From NCBI GenBank assembly GCA_001770415.1, contig MEQX01000016.1, forward strand, positions 60,519 to 124,518: 64,000 nt of DNA, in the 5' to 3' direction. Position 1 is the stretch's first letter. Each line of letters opens with the position of its first letter. This stretch comes from Betaproteobacteria bacterium RIFCSPLOWO2_02_FULL_63_19. GTDB taxonomy: Bacteria; Pseudomonadota; Gammaproteobacteria; Burkholderiales; SG8-39. Below the pieces are notes generated by a model. That model was not told the origin of the DNA. It made no database searches and saw only the letters and a list, made by a program, of their open reading frames with translations. Positions 21,012 to 31,585 of the stretch are shown one piece after another. Both the position numbers and the translations under genes were made by a program.

Positions 21012-22271
21012 TCAGTTCCTGATCGTCACCTTCGCGCCTGGCGCGATTCGCAGCTGCCCGCGGACCACCACCCGCTCACGTCCCTCAAGTCCTTTTCCGA
21101 TGACGGCATCCTCACCGTCGGTCCGGTCGACGACGACCTTGCGCACCTCGGTGGTCATGTCGCGCTTGACTACGAACACAAACTGGCCTTCGGGTCCGGT
21201 CTGAACTGCTTGCCCGGGGATGACGACCACATCTTTCTGATCGTAGAGCCTAACAGTAACGTTGACGAATTGGCCTGGCCAAAGTGCGTTGTCAGCATTC
21301 GGAAAGATTGCACGTAACTTGATCGTGCCCGTGGTTTGGTCCACTGCATTGTCAATGAAGATCAGTTTCCCCGAAGCCGCGAGTTTTTCCGCCTCGGGCG
21401 CCGTGGCCTCCACCGCTATGGGAGCGCGGGCCATGTAGCGTCGGATGGTTCCCAGCCGCTGCTCCGGCAGGGCGAAGCTCACATATATCGGGTGCACCTG
21501 GTTGAGTACGACCAGCGCGTTGCTGTCGTTGGCCTTGATCAGGTTGCCTCTTGAAATCTGGATCTTTCCTGTAAAGCCATCGATCGGGGAGCGGATGGTG
21601 CAGTACTCGAGGTTGAGCTTTGCGTTGTCCAGTGCCGCGCGGCTGGCCTGGGCGACCGCCTCCGCGGTTTGTGCCTTGGTCTTGATCTGCGCGTAAGCTT
21701 CCTTTGAAATGAAGTTCTTCTGCAGCAGTTCAAAATAGCGCCGTTCCTGCGATCGCGCCTGGTCCCTCTCGGCGGCATCGCGCAGCGCATTCGCTTCGCT
21801 CTGGCGGACGGCGGCCTCGAACGGTCGCGGGTCGATCTTGAACAGGACGCTGCCCGCCCGGACCTCCTGACCTTCCCTGAAATTGACTTCGACGATCTGA
21901 CCGTCGACCCGGGCTTTCACCGCGACGCTGGAGAAGGGCTCGACGTTACCGATGCCTTGCAGCCGGAATGGGACGTCTCGCCGCGTCGCGGTGGCCACCG
22001 CGACCGGCACGGCAACGTTGGCCGCGCCTCGCCCTCCTTTCCCGCCCTGCCCGCCTTTTCCTCCCCTGGAACCCTGTGCGAAACCGTCTGGCGCGATGCT
22101 GAAGAGCAGAACACAGCCAATGAGCGTGATGCAGGCCACGCGGAGCAATACGCGATGTTTCCCTGCGAGCAACGATACTGGGGCGCGCGCGCGCGGGTTC
22201 AAAAGATCGCGAGGCCGCAGCAAGCGGGGCGCCCACGGGCGCACACGCCCTGCAATTCCACAGTTCGACAT
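21012..22271 (-). CDS. RND efflux periplasmic adaptor (MFP) subunit, MdtA-like
   Basis: GIGNVEPFSSVAVKARVDGQIVEVNFREGQEV, LEYCTIRSPIDGFTG, PGQFVNVTVRLYDQ. Confidence 0.92.
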   Translation of the reverse strand: MSNCGIAGRVRPWAPRLLRPRDLLNPRARAPVSLLAGKHRVLLRVACITLIGCVLLFSIAPDGFAQGSRGGKGGQGGKGGRGAANVAVPVAVATATRRDVPFRLQGIGNVEPFSSVAVKARVDGQIVEVNFREGQEVRAGSVLFKIDPRPFEAAVRQSEANALRDAAERDQARSQERRYFELLQKNFISKEAYAQIKTKAQTAEAVAQASRAALDNAKLNLEYCTIRSPIDGFTGKIQISRGNLIKANDSNALVVLNQVHPIYVSFALPEQRLGTIRRYMARAPIAVEATAPEAEKLAASGKLIFIDNAVDQTTGTIKLRAIFPNADNALWPGQFVNVTVRLYDQKDVVVIPGQAVQTGPEGQFVFVVKRDMTTEVRKVVVDRTDGEDAVIGKGLEGRERVVVRGQLRIAPGAKVTIRN

Positions 22272-22375
22272 ATATGCCTTTCGCCAGATGCCATTTCGGC
22301 TGCCGTCCGAAGGATGCGGACGGGTCCTCCGTCAGTGCGGCGGCCCGAGCCTCCGCGATGAAATGACGGTGAAAT

Positions 22376-23620
22376 CTACGGCAAAACGCGTTCTAACGCA
22401 AAAAGACTTTCGACCGTTTCCCGGGCGCGCACCAGATGCGTGACGCCGCCGTCGACGATGACTTCCGCCGCACGTGGCCGCGTGTTGTAGTTCGAACTCA
22501 TGCTCATGCCGTAGGCACCCGCGGACAGTATCGCGAGAAGGTCGTTTGTCCGCACCTCGAGATGGCGTTCGAGGCCAAGAAAATCGCCTGATTCGCACAC
22601 TGGCCCGACCACGTCATAGGTCGCCCCCGTCCCTGTGCGGGGGCACACCGGTACGATGTCGTGCCAGGCCTCGTAGAGTGCGGGACGCATTAGATCATTC
22701 ATCGCCGCGTCCACTACGGCGAAGTTCTTTACCGGACCGTGCTTCAGGTATTCGACGCGCGTGAGTAATATTCCCGCATTACCCACCACCGCCCGGCCCG
22801 GTTCGAACATCAGCTTCAGCTTGCGTTCGCCCAGCGCCGAGAATATCTGCGCCAGGTAATCGGGCACCGCGGGCGGTTCTTCGTCCCGGTAGCGGATTCC
22901 CAGACCGCCACCCAAATCCAGGTGTTCCAGCGGGATTCCCGTGGCGCCAAGCGTGTCGACGAATTCGAGCACCTTTTCGAGAGCGCAAAGGAAGGGCCCC
23001 ATTGCGGTGATTTGTGAGCCGATGTGCACGTCGATACCGACGACGTTCACGCCTTCAAGCGTTGCCGCCTTGCGGTACAGTGCAAGCGCCTCGTCGTAAT
23101 TGATCCCGAACTTGTTTTCGCGCAGCCCCGTTGCAATGTAGGGATGGGTCCCTGCGTCAACGTCGGGATTGACGCGCAGCGAAACAGGCGCCTTACGACC
23201 CAGGTCGCGTGCCAGATGATCTAACCGGTCGAGTTCGGCCTCGGATTCAATGTTGAAGCACCGTATTCCCGCAGTGAGTGCGCTGCGCATCTCGGCCTCT
23301 GACTTGCCGACACCGGAGAATATGGTCTTCGATGCGGCGCCCCCTGCTGCGAGGACGCGCGCGAGTTCGCCGCCCGAAACGATGTCAAACCCCGCGCCGA
23401 GCCGCGAAAAGAGGTTGAGGATCGCGAGGTTGGAGTTGGCCTTGACCGCGTAACAGATCAGAACATCGTGTCCGCTGCAGCCGGTCGCAAAATCGTTCCA
23501 AGTGGCCTCGAGTGCCGCCCTGGAATAGACAAAACAGGGTGTGCCGAACTGCCGAGCGATGGCGTCAAGCGGGACCGCTTCCATGGTCAGCGCCCCGTTG
23601 ATCCAGGAAAGCGGGTTCAT
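22376..23620 (-). CDS. lysA: Diaminopimelate decarboxylase
   Basis: CYAVKANSNLAILNLFSRLGAGFDIVSGGEL, NVVGIDVHIGSQIT, DLGGGLGIRY, GPVCESGDFLG. Confidence 0.95.
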   Translation of the reverse strand: MNPLSWINGALTMEAVPLDAIARQFGTPCFVYSRAALEATWNDFATGCSGHDVLICYAVKANSNLAILNLFSRLGAGFDIVSGGELARVLAAGGAASKTIFSGVGKSEAEMRSALTAGIRCFNIESEAELDRLDHLARDLGRKAPVSLRVNPDVDAGTHPYIATGLRENKFGINYDEALALYRKAATLEGVNVVGIDVHIGSQITAMGPFLCALEKVLEFVDTLGATGIPLEHLDLGGGLGIRYRDEEPPAVPDYLAQIFSALGERKLKLMFEPGRAVVGNAGILLTRVEYLKHGPVKNFAVVDAAMNDLMRPALYEAWHDIVPVCPRTGTGATYDVVGPVCESGDFLGLERHLEVRTNDLLAILSAGAYGMSMSSNYNTRPRAAEVIVDGGVTHLVRARETVESLFALERVLP

Positions 23621-23748
23621 TTTCTGCGTTGCGGGTCGCTTTGGGCGGGTTCTTGTTCCGGCACGGGCAGGTACAATGGCCCCTTGGTGCCGCAGGCCTG
23701 CAGGAGCAGGCATATCAGCACGATACCTGCGGAGTGTCGGAACATCAT
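23617..23748 (-). CDS. lptM: Small LptM/YifL-type lipoprotein (43-49 aa)
   Basis: MMFRHSAGIVLICLLLQACGTKGPLYLPVP: lipobox LQAC then GTKGPLYLP; upstream of lysA and divergent to cyaY as in many proteobacteria. Confidence 0.9.
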   Translation of the reverse strand: MMFRHSAGIVLICLLLQACGTKGPLYLPVPEQEPAQSDPQRRK

Positions 23749-23778
23749 AATCACCTTGTAAATCATGATATCACGGCG

Positions 23779-24105
23779 ATGATCGAAACCGAGTTCAATG
23801 AGCGTGCCGAAGGCGTTCTGGCGGACGTGGTGCTCAGGCTGGAGGCGAGCGGGATCGATTGCGATTGCGAGTTCAAAGGCGAGGGCGTGCTGGAACTTGA
23901 GTTTGACGACGGCAGCAAGATCATCCTTAACCGCCACGCCCCGGCCCGGGAGATCTGGATAGCGGCCAAATCGGGCGGATACCATTTCCGCTTCGACGGC
24001 GACCACTGGGTCAACACGCGCGACGGGGAAGAATTCTTCGCCGCGTTGTCGCGCTGCGTGAGCGAGCAGTCGGGTACATCGGTTGCGTTGGCCGTTCCGA
24101 ATTGA
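23779..24105 (+). CDS. cyaY: Frataxin-like iron donor protein CyaY
   Basis: 108 aa; LELEFDDGSKIILNRHAPAREIWIAAKSGGYHF. Confidence 0.93.
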   Translation: MIETEFNERAEGVLADVVLRLEASGIDCDCEFKGEGVLELEFDDGSKIILNRHAPAREIWIAAKSGGYHFRFDGDHWVNTRDGEEFFAALSRCVSEQSGTSVALAVPN

Positions 24106-24124
24106 ACGGCCAAGGTCGGAGCGC

Positions 24125-26449
24125 TCAGAACAGTTGATTTCTGACGTCCTCGGGTGCGCGGTTGGAGGGTTCGGTTCGCTCCGGCGGCAAATTTTCGCTG
24201 TAGAAGTATTCGGGCGTCCCGTCCGGATCGCGCTGTCCCGCCTCGTTGACCCGGACGATGGTCACGTCCTCTGGCGCCGACCTGAATGACTCCGGCACGT
24301 CCCTGAGCGCCTTGTCCATGTAGTTTATCCAAATTGGGAGCGCTGCCAAGCTGCCGGTTTCGTTCGAGCCGAGTTTCCTTGGCTGGTCGAATCCCACCCA
24401 CGCTATTCCCACCAGTTCGCTCTGGTAGCCGCAGAACCAGGCGTCTATGTAGTCGTTGGTGGTACCGGTCTTGCCCGCGAGGTCGTCACGGCCAAGAGTC
24501 ATTGCTCGTATCGCTGTGCCTTCGCGCACTACGTCGTGCATCATACTGTCCATCAGAAACGCGTTGCGCGCGTCGATCACGCGCAACGACTCGGTTCCTG
24601 CAAGTGCCGGTTGGGCCTGCGCGAGTGTATTGCCGCGGTCGTCTACGATGCGGGCGATGATATAGGGCTCGATCAGGTAGCCACCATTCGCGAATACCCC
24701 GTAGGCGCGCGCCATCTGCCAAGGCGTCACCGAGCCCGCCCCAAGCGCCATCGTGAGATAGGGAGGGTGCTTGTCGGCGTCAAAGCCGAATCGGGTGATG
24801 TAATCCTGCGCGTACTTTGGCCCAATCGCCTGGAGGATGCGTATCGACACCATGTTCTTTGACTTCGCGAGCCCGGTCCGCATGAATATCGGCCCCCCGT
24901 ACTTGCCGTCGTAGTTCCGCGGTTCCCAAATCTGCCCGCCGGTGAGTGAGGCGTCCACGACGACCGGTGCATCGTTGATGACCGTGGCAGGCGTGAAACC
25001 CTTTTCCAGCGCCGCGGAATAGATGAACGGCTTGAATCCTGAACCGGGTTGGCGCCACGCCTGGGTCACGTGGTTGAACTTGTTGCGGTTGAAGTCAAAT
25101 CCTCCGACCAGGGCTCGCACGGCGCCATCCCGGGGATTGACGGACATAAATGCCGACGCCGCGCTCGGCAGCTGCAGTATCTGCCAATGTCCGCTCGCAT
25201 CTTTGCTGATACGGATGATCGCGCCGCGTCTAATCCGCCTGTTCGGGGGCGCTTTGTTTTCGAGCATTCGCGCTGCGAATCTTAAGCCTTCGCCCCTGAT
25301 GGAAACCGTCTCGCCGCCTCGCCGCCAGGCGCGTACCACTCGCGGGCTTGCCTCCAGCACCAGAGCGGCGTAGATGTCGTCGCTATCCGCATAATCGGCG
25401 AGGGCTTCGTCGTAGGCTTCCTCGCCGTCGCCGATCGCGAGGTTGACGTAGCCTTCCGGTCCTCGATATCCATGCCGGTGATCGTAGTCCAGAAGTCCGC
25501 GGCGCAATGCTGCGTATGCCGCTTCCTGATCGTCCTTACGGATGGTCGTGTAGACGCGGAAACCGCGCCGATATACCTCCTCCGGATAGCGTGTGTGGAG
25601 CATCTGCCGCACCATTTCGGCCACGTACTCACCGTGAACCTGGTAGTCGTCGAATTCACGTTTGACGACAAGCCTCTCGGCCCGAGCTTCCGTGTACTGT
25701 TGCTCGGTCAGATACCCGATCTCTCGCATGCGGCGCAACACGTAGAACTGGCGCTGCCTGGCCCGCTTCGGATTGACCACGGGGTTGAACGTCGAAGGAG
25801 CTTTGGGCAGGCCGGCGAGCATCGCCGCTTCCGCGGCGGATAACCGAGCGAGCGGCTTGCCGAAATAGACTTGCGCAGCCATTGCGAATCCATAGGCACG
25901 CTGCCCAAGGTATATCTGATTGATGTAGATCTCTAGAATCTGTCCCTTGGTGAGGCTTGCCTCTATCTTGAATGCGAGCAATGCTTCATACAGCTTCCGG
26001 ATCAGCGTCTTCTCGGAGGACAGGAAGACGTTTCTCGCTACTTGCATGGTTATCGTACTTGCGCCCTGGCGCCTGCCGCCGGTGATAAGATTTGAATAGG
26101 CCGCCCGCAGCACGCCTACGTAATCGACACCGGTGTGTTGGTAAAAGCGCTCGTCTTCCGCCGCGAGTATGGCGTTCTTCATCACCACCGGCACGTCGCG
26201 TATCCGTACCCGGGAGCGGCGCTCTTCCCCGAACTCGCCGATCAGAACGCCATCGGCCGTGTAGATCCGAAGCGGGATTTTCGGCTGGTAGTCGGTGAGG
26301 GCTTCGATAGACGGAAGGTTGGAATAGGCGAGCAGGACCACGAAACTGGTGACCGCTGTGCCCATAACGGCGATTCCGGCCAGGAGGAAGATCGGAAATG
26401 TGAGCCAGCGTAAAGACATTCCACGCAATACCTTGAAAAGGACGCTCAT
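24125..26449 (-). CDS. mrcA: Penicillin-binding protein 1A
   Basis: Transglycosylase AAEDERFYQHTGVDYVGVLRA, transpeptidase motif QPGSGFKPF, GKTGTTNDYIDAWFCGY; divergent from pilM. Confidence 0.94.
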   Translation of the reverse strand: MSVLFKVLRGMSLRWLTFPIFLLAGIAVMGTAVTSFVVLLAYSNLPSIEALTDYQPKIPLRIYTADGVLIGEFGEERRSRVRIRDVPVVMKNAILAAEDERFYQHTGVDYVGVLRAAYSNLITGGRRQGASTITMQVARNVFLSSEKTLIRKLYEALLAFKIEASLTKGQILEIYINQIYLGQRAYGFAMAAQVYFGKPLARLSAAEAAMLAGLPKAPSTFNPVVNPKRARQRQFYVLRRMREIGYLTEQQYTEARAERLVVKREFDDYQVHGEYVAEMVRQMLHTRYPEEVYRRGFRVYTTIRKDDQEAAYAALRRGLLDYDHRHGYRGPEGYVNLAIGDGEEAYDEALADYADSDDIYAALVLEASPRVVRAWRRGGETVSIRGEGLRFAARMLENKAPPNRRIRRGAIIRISKDASGHWQILQLPSAASAFMSVNPRDGAVRALVGGFDFNRNKFNHVTQAWRQPGSGFKPFIYSAALEKGFTPATVINDAPVVVDASLTGGQIWEPRNYDGKYGGPIFMRTGLAKSKNMVSIRILQAIGPKYAQDYITRFGFDADKHPPYLTMALGAGSVTPWQMARAYGVFANGGYLIEPYIIARIVDDRGNTLAQAQPALAGTESLRVIDARNAFLMDSMMHDVVREGTAIRAMTLGRDDLAGKTGTTNDYIDAWFCGYQSELVGIAWVGFDQPRKLGSNETGSLAALPIWINYMDKALRDVPESFRSAPEDVTIVRVNEAGQRDPDGTPEYFYSENLPPERTEPSNRAPEDVRNQLF

Positions 26450-26509
26450 TATAGGCGGAGGCTGTCAGCATTGCGCACAGGCCCCTGAAAACACGTAGGA
26501 AAAATTTGC

Positions 26510-26538
26510 TTTACAGTGTCTGGAGTTGTTGCTAGGAT
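26510..26538 (+). promoter_or_regulatory. Candidate sigma70 promoter for pilMNOPQ
   Basis: TTTACA (26510-26515), 17-nt spacer, TAGGAT (26533-26538), about 50 nt upstream of pilM. Confidence 0.45.
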
Positions 26539-26589
26539 TTAACGTGGATTATATTTTTCGCTCCTAACCAGGCATATCAGAAAGGGAAA

Positions 26590-27675
26590 TTGAGTTTGGC
26601 GCTCAATTTTGACATCTTCACACCGAAGGCCCAAGCATTGTTCGGGATGGACATCAGTTCATCGTCCGTGAAAATGGTTGAGGTCGCCGAGGCCGGTAAA
26701 GGCGCTGTTGGCGTGGAACGCTACGTCATTGAACCTCTGCCGAAGGACGCGATCGTCGATGGCAACATCGCGAATCTTGAGGCAATCCAAGAAACCGTCC
26801 AACGTGGTTGGAAGAAACTGGCGACGCGAACAAAGAACGTCGCGATGGCGTTGCCGACGGCGGCCGTGATCACCAAGAAGATCATCGTTCCAGCGGGCCT
26901 GCGGGAAGCGGAACTCGAACTACAGGTCGAGACGGAAGCAAACCAGTACATCCCGTTCGCGCTCGAGGAAGTGAACCTGGATTTCCAGGTGGTCGGCCCG
27001 TCACCATCGTCCCCGGATGAAGTCGAGGTCCTGATCGCCGCCTCGCGCAAGGAAAAAGTCGAGGACCGGGTCGCTGTTGCGGAGGCGGCTGGCCTAAAAG
27101 CCATCGTGATGGACATCGAGTCCTACGCCATGCAAACGGCGTTTGACCTGATCAAGAAGCAGTTTCCCAATGAGGGCAAGGACCAGAATATCGCCCTGGT
27201 GGACCTTGGCGCCAATGTCCTAAATGTCACGGTGCTGCGAAATGACCAGACCGTGTATACGCGCGAACAGGCTTTCGGCGGCAATCAGCTCACTCAGGAC
27301 ATCATGCGCCAATACGGCATGAGCCACGAGGAGGCCGAGGCCGCGAAGCGCACCGGCGGCCTGCCGGAGACATACGAAGCCGAGGTGTTGCGTCCGTTCA
27401 TGGAGAGTGCGGCGCTCGAAATCCAGCGCGCGATGCAGTTCTTCTTTACCTCGACGCAGTACAATTCCATCGATCAGATCCTGCTTGTAGGCGGTTCTTC
27501 GGTGATTCCGGGCATGGACGAAACCGTATCCACGCTCACCCAGGTCAACGCCATGGTCGCGAACCCCTTTGCGAGCATGGCCATTAATCCGCGCGTCCAG
27601 TTGAAAAGGCTGGTAGCGGACGCCCCGTCGTTGATGATCGCCTGCGGCTTGGCGATGCGGAGGTTCGACCCGTGA
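26590..27675 (+). CDS. pilM: Type IV pilus assembly protein PilM (TTG start)
   Basis: FGMDISSSSVKMVEV, ALVDLGANVLNVTVL, LVGGSSVIPGM. Confidence 0.94.
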   Translation: MSLALNFDIFTPKAQALFGMDISSSSVKMVEVAEAGKGAVGVERYVIEPLPKDAIVDGNIANLEAIQETVQRGWKKLATRTKNVAMALPTAAVITKKIIVPAGLREAELELQVETEANQYIPFALEEVNLDFQVVGPSPSSPDEVEVLIAASRKEKVEDRVAVAEAAGLKAIVMDIESYAMQTAFDLIKKQFPNEGKDQNIALVDLGANVLNVTVLRNDQTVYTREQAFGGNQLTQDIMRQYGMSHEEAEAAKRTGGLPETYEAEVLRPFMESAALEIQRAMQFFFTSTQYNSIDQILLVGGSSVIPGMDETVSTLTQVNAMVANPFASMAINPRVQLKRLVADAPSLMIACGLAMRRFDP

Positions 27676-28265
27676 GCATCCGCGTCAATCTTCTCCCGCA
27701 CCGCGAGGAGCGGCGCAAGGCTCAGCGCAAGCAGCTGGGGATCCTGGCCGGCATGGTGGCGGTGCTCGCAATTGCGATTGTCGTTCTCGTACACGGAGTG
27801 ATTGCAGGCTACATAGCGGTGCAGGACGACCGTAACGCCTTCCTGAAGAAAGAAAACGCGATACTTGACAAACAAATCGCCGAAATCAAGAAGCTTCAGG
27901 GTGAGATCGCGGCGCTGCTAGCACGCAAACAGGTCATCGAGCGGCTGCAGACCGACCGCGCCCAAGCTGTGCACCTCCTCGATCAGCTGGTGCGCCAGAT
28001 GCCTGATGGCGTGTACATGAGAACCGTGCAGCAGAAAGGTCGAGGAATAACCTTGAACGGTTATTCGCAATCGAACGCGCGAGTGTCGACCTTGATGCGC
28101 AACATCTCCGCTTCGCAGTATCTTGAGCACCCGGTGCTGGTCGAAATCAAGGCGGTAACGATAGGCGGCAAGCGATTGTCCGAGTTCACGATGAGGCTAA
28201 GCCTAAAGGCTACGCAGACTGAGACCAAAACGCCTGCGCCCAAGGCCAAAGCCGTGAAGAAGTGA
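27672..28265 (+). CDS. pilN: Type IV pilus assembly protein PilN
   Basis: SIRVNLLPHREERRKAQRKQ, one TM; position in cluster. Confidence 0.93.
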   Translation: MSIRVNLLPHREERRKAQRKQLGILAGMVAVLAIAIVVLVHGVIAGYIAVQDDRNAFLKKENAILDKQIAEIKKLQGEIAALLARKQVIERLQTDRAQAVHLLDQLVRQMPDGVYMRTVQQKGRGITLNGYSQSNARVSTLMRNISASQYLEHPVLVEIKAVTIGGKRLSEFTMRLSLKATQTETKTPAPKAKAVKK

Positions 28266-28277
28266 TGGCTCAGCACG

Positions 28278-28910
28278 ATGAACGCACTGATTGAACAATT
28301 CAAGGGCCTTAATCCGCAAGATCCGGGAGTATGGCCGCCGCTGCCGAAGGCAATGTTGCTGGTCGCGTTGTTCATCGGCATCTTGGTCGCCGCTTATTTC
28401 CTCGACTGGTCGGGGCAGCTGGAGCAACTCGATGCGGGGGTGGCGCAGGAAGCGAAGCTAAAAGGGGAGTACAAGAGCAAGAAGCAGCAATCGGTCAATC
28501 TGGACCTGTACCGCCAGCAGCTTCGGGAGATCGACAGTTCCTTCGGTGCGTTGCTGAAGCAGCTGCCAAACCGCTCGCAGATGGACGCTTTGTTGGTTGA
28601 CATCAACCAAGCCGGGCTCGGTCGCGGTCTGCAGTTCGATTTGTTCAAGCCAGCCGCAAGCGAAATCAAGCGTGAGTTCTATGCCGAATTGCCTATACAG
28701 ATCAGGGTACTCGGGAACTATCACGACATCGGTGCTTTTGCCAGCGACATCGGCGGATTATCGCGGATCGTAACCCTCAATGACATCGCGCTTGCCAAGG
28801 GCAGACAGGGTGCGCTCGTTCTGGACGCTACGGCCAAGACTTTCCGCTACCTCGACGAAGAGGAAGTCGCCGCGCAGCAGCGTGCGAAGAGAGGCGTGAG
28901 GAAGAGATGA
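28278..28910 (+). CDS. pilO: Type IV pilus assembly protein PilO
   Basis: LRQIDSSF-type LREIDSSFGALLKQLPNRSQMDALLVDINQAGLGRGLQF; position in cluster. Confidence 0.93.
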   Translation: MNALIEQFKGLNPQDPGVWPPLPKAMLLVALFIGILVAAYFLDWSGQLEQLDAGVAQEAKLKGEYKSKKQQSVNLDLYRQQLREIDSSFGALLKQLPNRSQMDALLVDINQAGLGRGLQFDLFKPAASEIKREFYAELPIQIRVLGNYHDIGAFASDIGGLSRIVTLNDIALAKGRQGALVLDATAKTFRYLDEEEVAAQQRAKRGVRKR

Positions 28911-29431
28911 TGAGATACGCGCTTGTCATCGCGCTGGGCCTGCTAGTTGCGGCGTGCGGCGGGGGAGAATACCAGGACCTGAGGGAGGAGTTGAAGAAGC
29001 TCTCGGCCGGTATGCGTGGCAAGGTGCCACCCCTGCCCGTGGTCAAGCCCTACGAACCCGTGTCCTACAACGCATACGATCTTCCCGACCCGTTCGGGAC
29101 CGGGAAGATCGATCTGGTGGCCAAGACCGCCAGCGCGGGCGGCGGGCTCAAACCGGACCTCAACCGACCCAAGGAGCCGCTTGAGGCGTTTGCGCTCGAA
29201 TCAGTGAAGGTCGTCGGCATGATCGAGCAGGGTAAGCAGGTGCAGGCGCTCGTGCGAGCGGATGCAAGCGTGTACCGGGTCAAGGTTGGCAATTACATGG
29301 GCCAGAACTTTGGGCTGATCACCGCCATCACCGAGACGGAGGTGAAGCTGCGTGAACTCGTACAAGACGCATCGGGAGACTGGACCGAACGGATCAGCAC
29401 GCTGCAGCTGCAGGAAGCAGGAGGAAAGTAA
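28907..29431 (+). CDS. pilP: Type IV pilus lipoprotein PilP
   Basis: Lipobox LLVAAC; YDLPDPFGTGKID; KVGNYMGQNFGLI. Confidence 0.93.
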   Translation: MMRYALVIALGLLVAACGGGEYQDLREELKKLSAGMRGKVPPLPVVKPYEPVSYNAYDLPDPFGTGKIDLVAKTASAGGGLKPDLNRPKEPLEAFALESVKVVGMIEQGKQVQALVRADASVYRVKVGNYMGQNFGLITAITETEVKLRELVQDASGDWTERISTLQLQEAGGK

Positions 29432-31509
29432 TGAATACAAGAATGACTGGGATCTTCGAGCTGGCGATTTTCGCAATCGGCCTGATTGTGGCGCCGCCTG
29501 CGTTTGCCGAGAACGCTATTGATTCTTTTGATGTTAGCCAGCAGGGCGGGCGGATCGTCATTCGCATGGGGTTCAAGGAAGCGCTGACTTCTACGCCGGG
29601 AAGTTTCACCGTTGCCAATCCGGCCAGAATCGCTTTCGATTTTCCGGCCACCGTGAACGCGCTGGGGCGCAGCAGTCAGGAAATCGGCGAGGGTGACCTG
29701 CGCTCGGTGAACGTCGTGCAGGTGGGCAACCGCACGCGGGTCGTATTTAACCTGCGCAACATGGTGCAATACAACGCCAAGGTCGATGGCCGCAACCTGC
29801 TGGTCACCATGACCCCGAGTCCGAGCGCAGTGGCGACATCGCGCTTCGCCGAAGGCAGCCAGGATGTGGTACACGCACTGAAGAATATTGCCTTCCGCCG
29901 TGGGCGGCTGGGAGAAGGCCGCATCATGGTCGATCTTTCCGACGCCTCAACGGGGATCGACATTCGGCGTCAGGGGCAGCAAATCATCGTCGAATTTCTT
30001 AAGGCCAGCATTCCGGACAATCTGCGAAAACGACTTGACGTTATCGATTTCGGCACGCCGGTGCAGATCATCAATACGTTCCCGCAGGGGGACAACGTGC
30101 GCATGGTGATCGAGCCGCGGGGTCTGTGGGAACACAACGCATACCAGACCGACACGCAGTTCGTTCTTGAGGTGAAGGCGGTGCCATTTGATCCCAACAA
30201 GCTGGTTCAGGGGACACGGGCCGGCTACAAGGGAGAAAAACTCTCGCTCAACTTCCAGAACATCGAAGTTCGAAGCGTCCTCAACGTCATCGCAGACTTC
30301 ACCGACCTCAACATCATCACCAGCGACAGCGTCCAGGGCAATCTCACGCTGCGCCTGAAGGATGTACCGTGGGATCAGGCTCTGGACATTATTCTGCAGA
30401 CTCGTGGTCTGGACATGCGCAAGAACGGGAACGTGGTATGGATCGCGCCGCGCGACGAGTTGGCCACAAAGGAAAAAATCACGCTTGAGTCGCAGCAGCA
30501 GATCAGCGAACTTGAACCTGTGCGCACGGAAACCTTCCAGCTCAATTACGCGAAGGCGGCCGAAGTCGCCAAACTGATTTCAGATGAAAAACAGAAACTT
30601 CTTTCCAAACGTGGCAGCGCGGTCGTGGACGCGCGCACCAACCAAATGTTTGTGCAGGACGTTCCGGCCCGCCTCGACGAAGTGCGCAAGCTTGTTTCCA
30701 GATTGGATGTTCCAGTACGCCAAGTCCTGATCGAAGCGCGTATCGTTGAGGCCAACGACAACTTCGCAAAAACCCTGGGTGTGCGACTGGGCTTCATCGA
30801 CGGCGCGGTCCACAAGGTACTTGGGGGCAGAGCCACCAACACGCAATTCGTCACCGCGCCCACGCTGGCAACTCTGCCCGCCCAGGGAACCACGCTTGAC
30901 CCCACGAACGCAAACGTCAACCTTCCGGCTCAGGGTGTGGCCGGCGACAACGGGACGTTTGCGATCAGCCTGTTCAACGGAGCCCAGACCCGGTTCATCA
31001 ATCTGGAGATATCGGCGCTGGAGAACGACGGAAAGGGGAAGATCATTTCGAACCCGCGGGTGCTGACAACGAATAACGTGGAAGCGATGATAGAGCAGGG
31101 CACCGAGATCCCCTACCAGACGACCAGCGCTTCGGGCACACAGACATCGTTTCGCAAGGCCAGCCTCTCGCTCAAGGTCAAACCCCAGATTACTCCTGAC
31201 GGCAATGTAATCATGTCGCTGGACGTCAACAAGGACGCGCCAGACCTCGCGACCGCAAGCTCGGCGGGAATCGCGATCAGCACCAAGCACGTCAAGACCG
31301 AGGTGTTGGTCGAGAACGGCGGAACGGTGGTCATTGGCGGCATCTATACCCAAACGACGGCGAACGCAACGACCAAGGTGCCGTTTTTTGGTGATTTGCC
31401 GGGCATCGGCGTGCTGTTCCGCAACAACCTTCGCCAGGACGCCAAGACCGAACTGCTGGTATTCATAACGCCCCGCATCATTCAAGGCCAGCAACTCGGC
31501 CAACGCTAG
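29431..31509 (+). CDS. pilQ: Type IV pilus secretin PilQ
   Basis: AMIN domains, GEKLSLNFQNIEVRSVLNVIADFTDLNI, secretin domain, VPFFGDLPGIGVLFRNN. Confidence 0.96.
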   Translation: MNTRMTGIFELAIFAIGLIVAPPAFAENAIDSFDVSQQGGRIVIRMGFKEALTSTPGSFTVANPARIAFDFPATVNALGRSSQEIGEGDLRSVNVVQVGNRTRVVFNLRNMVQYNAKVDGRNLLVTMTPSPSAVATSRFAEGSQDVVHALKNIAFRRGRLGEGRIMVDLSDASTGIDIRRQGQQIIVEFLKASIPDNLRKRLDVIDFGTPVQIINTFPQGDNVRMVIEPRGLWEHNAYQTDTQFVLEVKAVPFDPNKLVQGTRAGYKGEKLSLNFQNIEVRSVLNVIADFTDLNIITSDSVQGNLTLRLKDVPWDQALDIILQTRGLDMRKNGNVVWIAPRDELATKEKITLESQQQISELEPVRTETFQLNYAKAAEVAKLISDEKQKLLSKRGSAVVDARTNQMFVQDVPARLDEVRKLVSRLDVPVRQVLIEARIVEANDNFAKTLGVRLGFIDGAVHKVLGGRATNTQFVTAPTLATLPAQGTTLDPTNANVNLPAQGVAGDNGTFAISLFNGAQTRFINLEISALENDGKGKIISNPRVLTTNNVEAMIEQGTEIPYQTTSASGTQTSFRKASLSLKVKPQITPDGNVIMSLDVNKDAPDLATASSAGIAISTKHVKTEVLVENGGTVVIGGIYTQTTANATTKVPFFGDLPGIGVLFRNNLRQDAKTELLVFITPRIIQGQQLGQR

Positions 31510-31585
31510 AGTCCCCGCAGTACCGGCGGCCCGCACGGGAGGCTGTCGAACCCGGCGGCAACGGCGGGAAAGCTACAATTGCGCC

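Noticed and set aside
22176-22198. Alternating GC stretch (gcgcgcgcgcg), possible Z-DNA former
   Set aside because: Short and inside the RND adaptor coding sequence; ordinary for high-GC DNA
30580-31536. 318-aa minus-strand ORF antisense to pilQ
   Set aside because: Shadow ORF; the sense strand encodes a clear secretin domain
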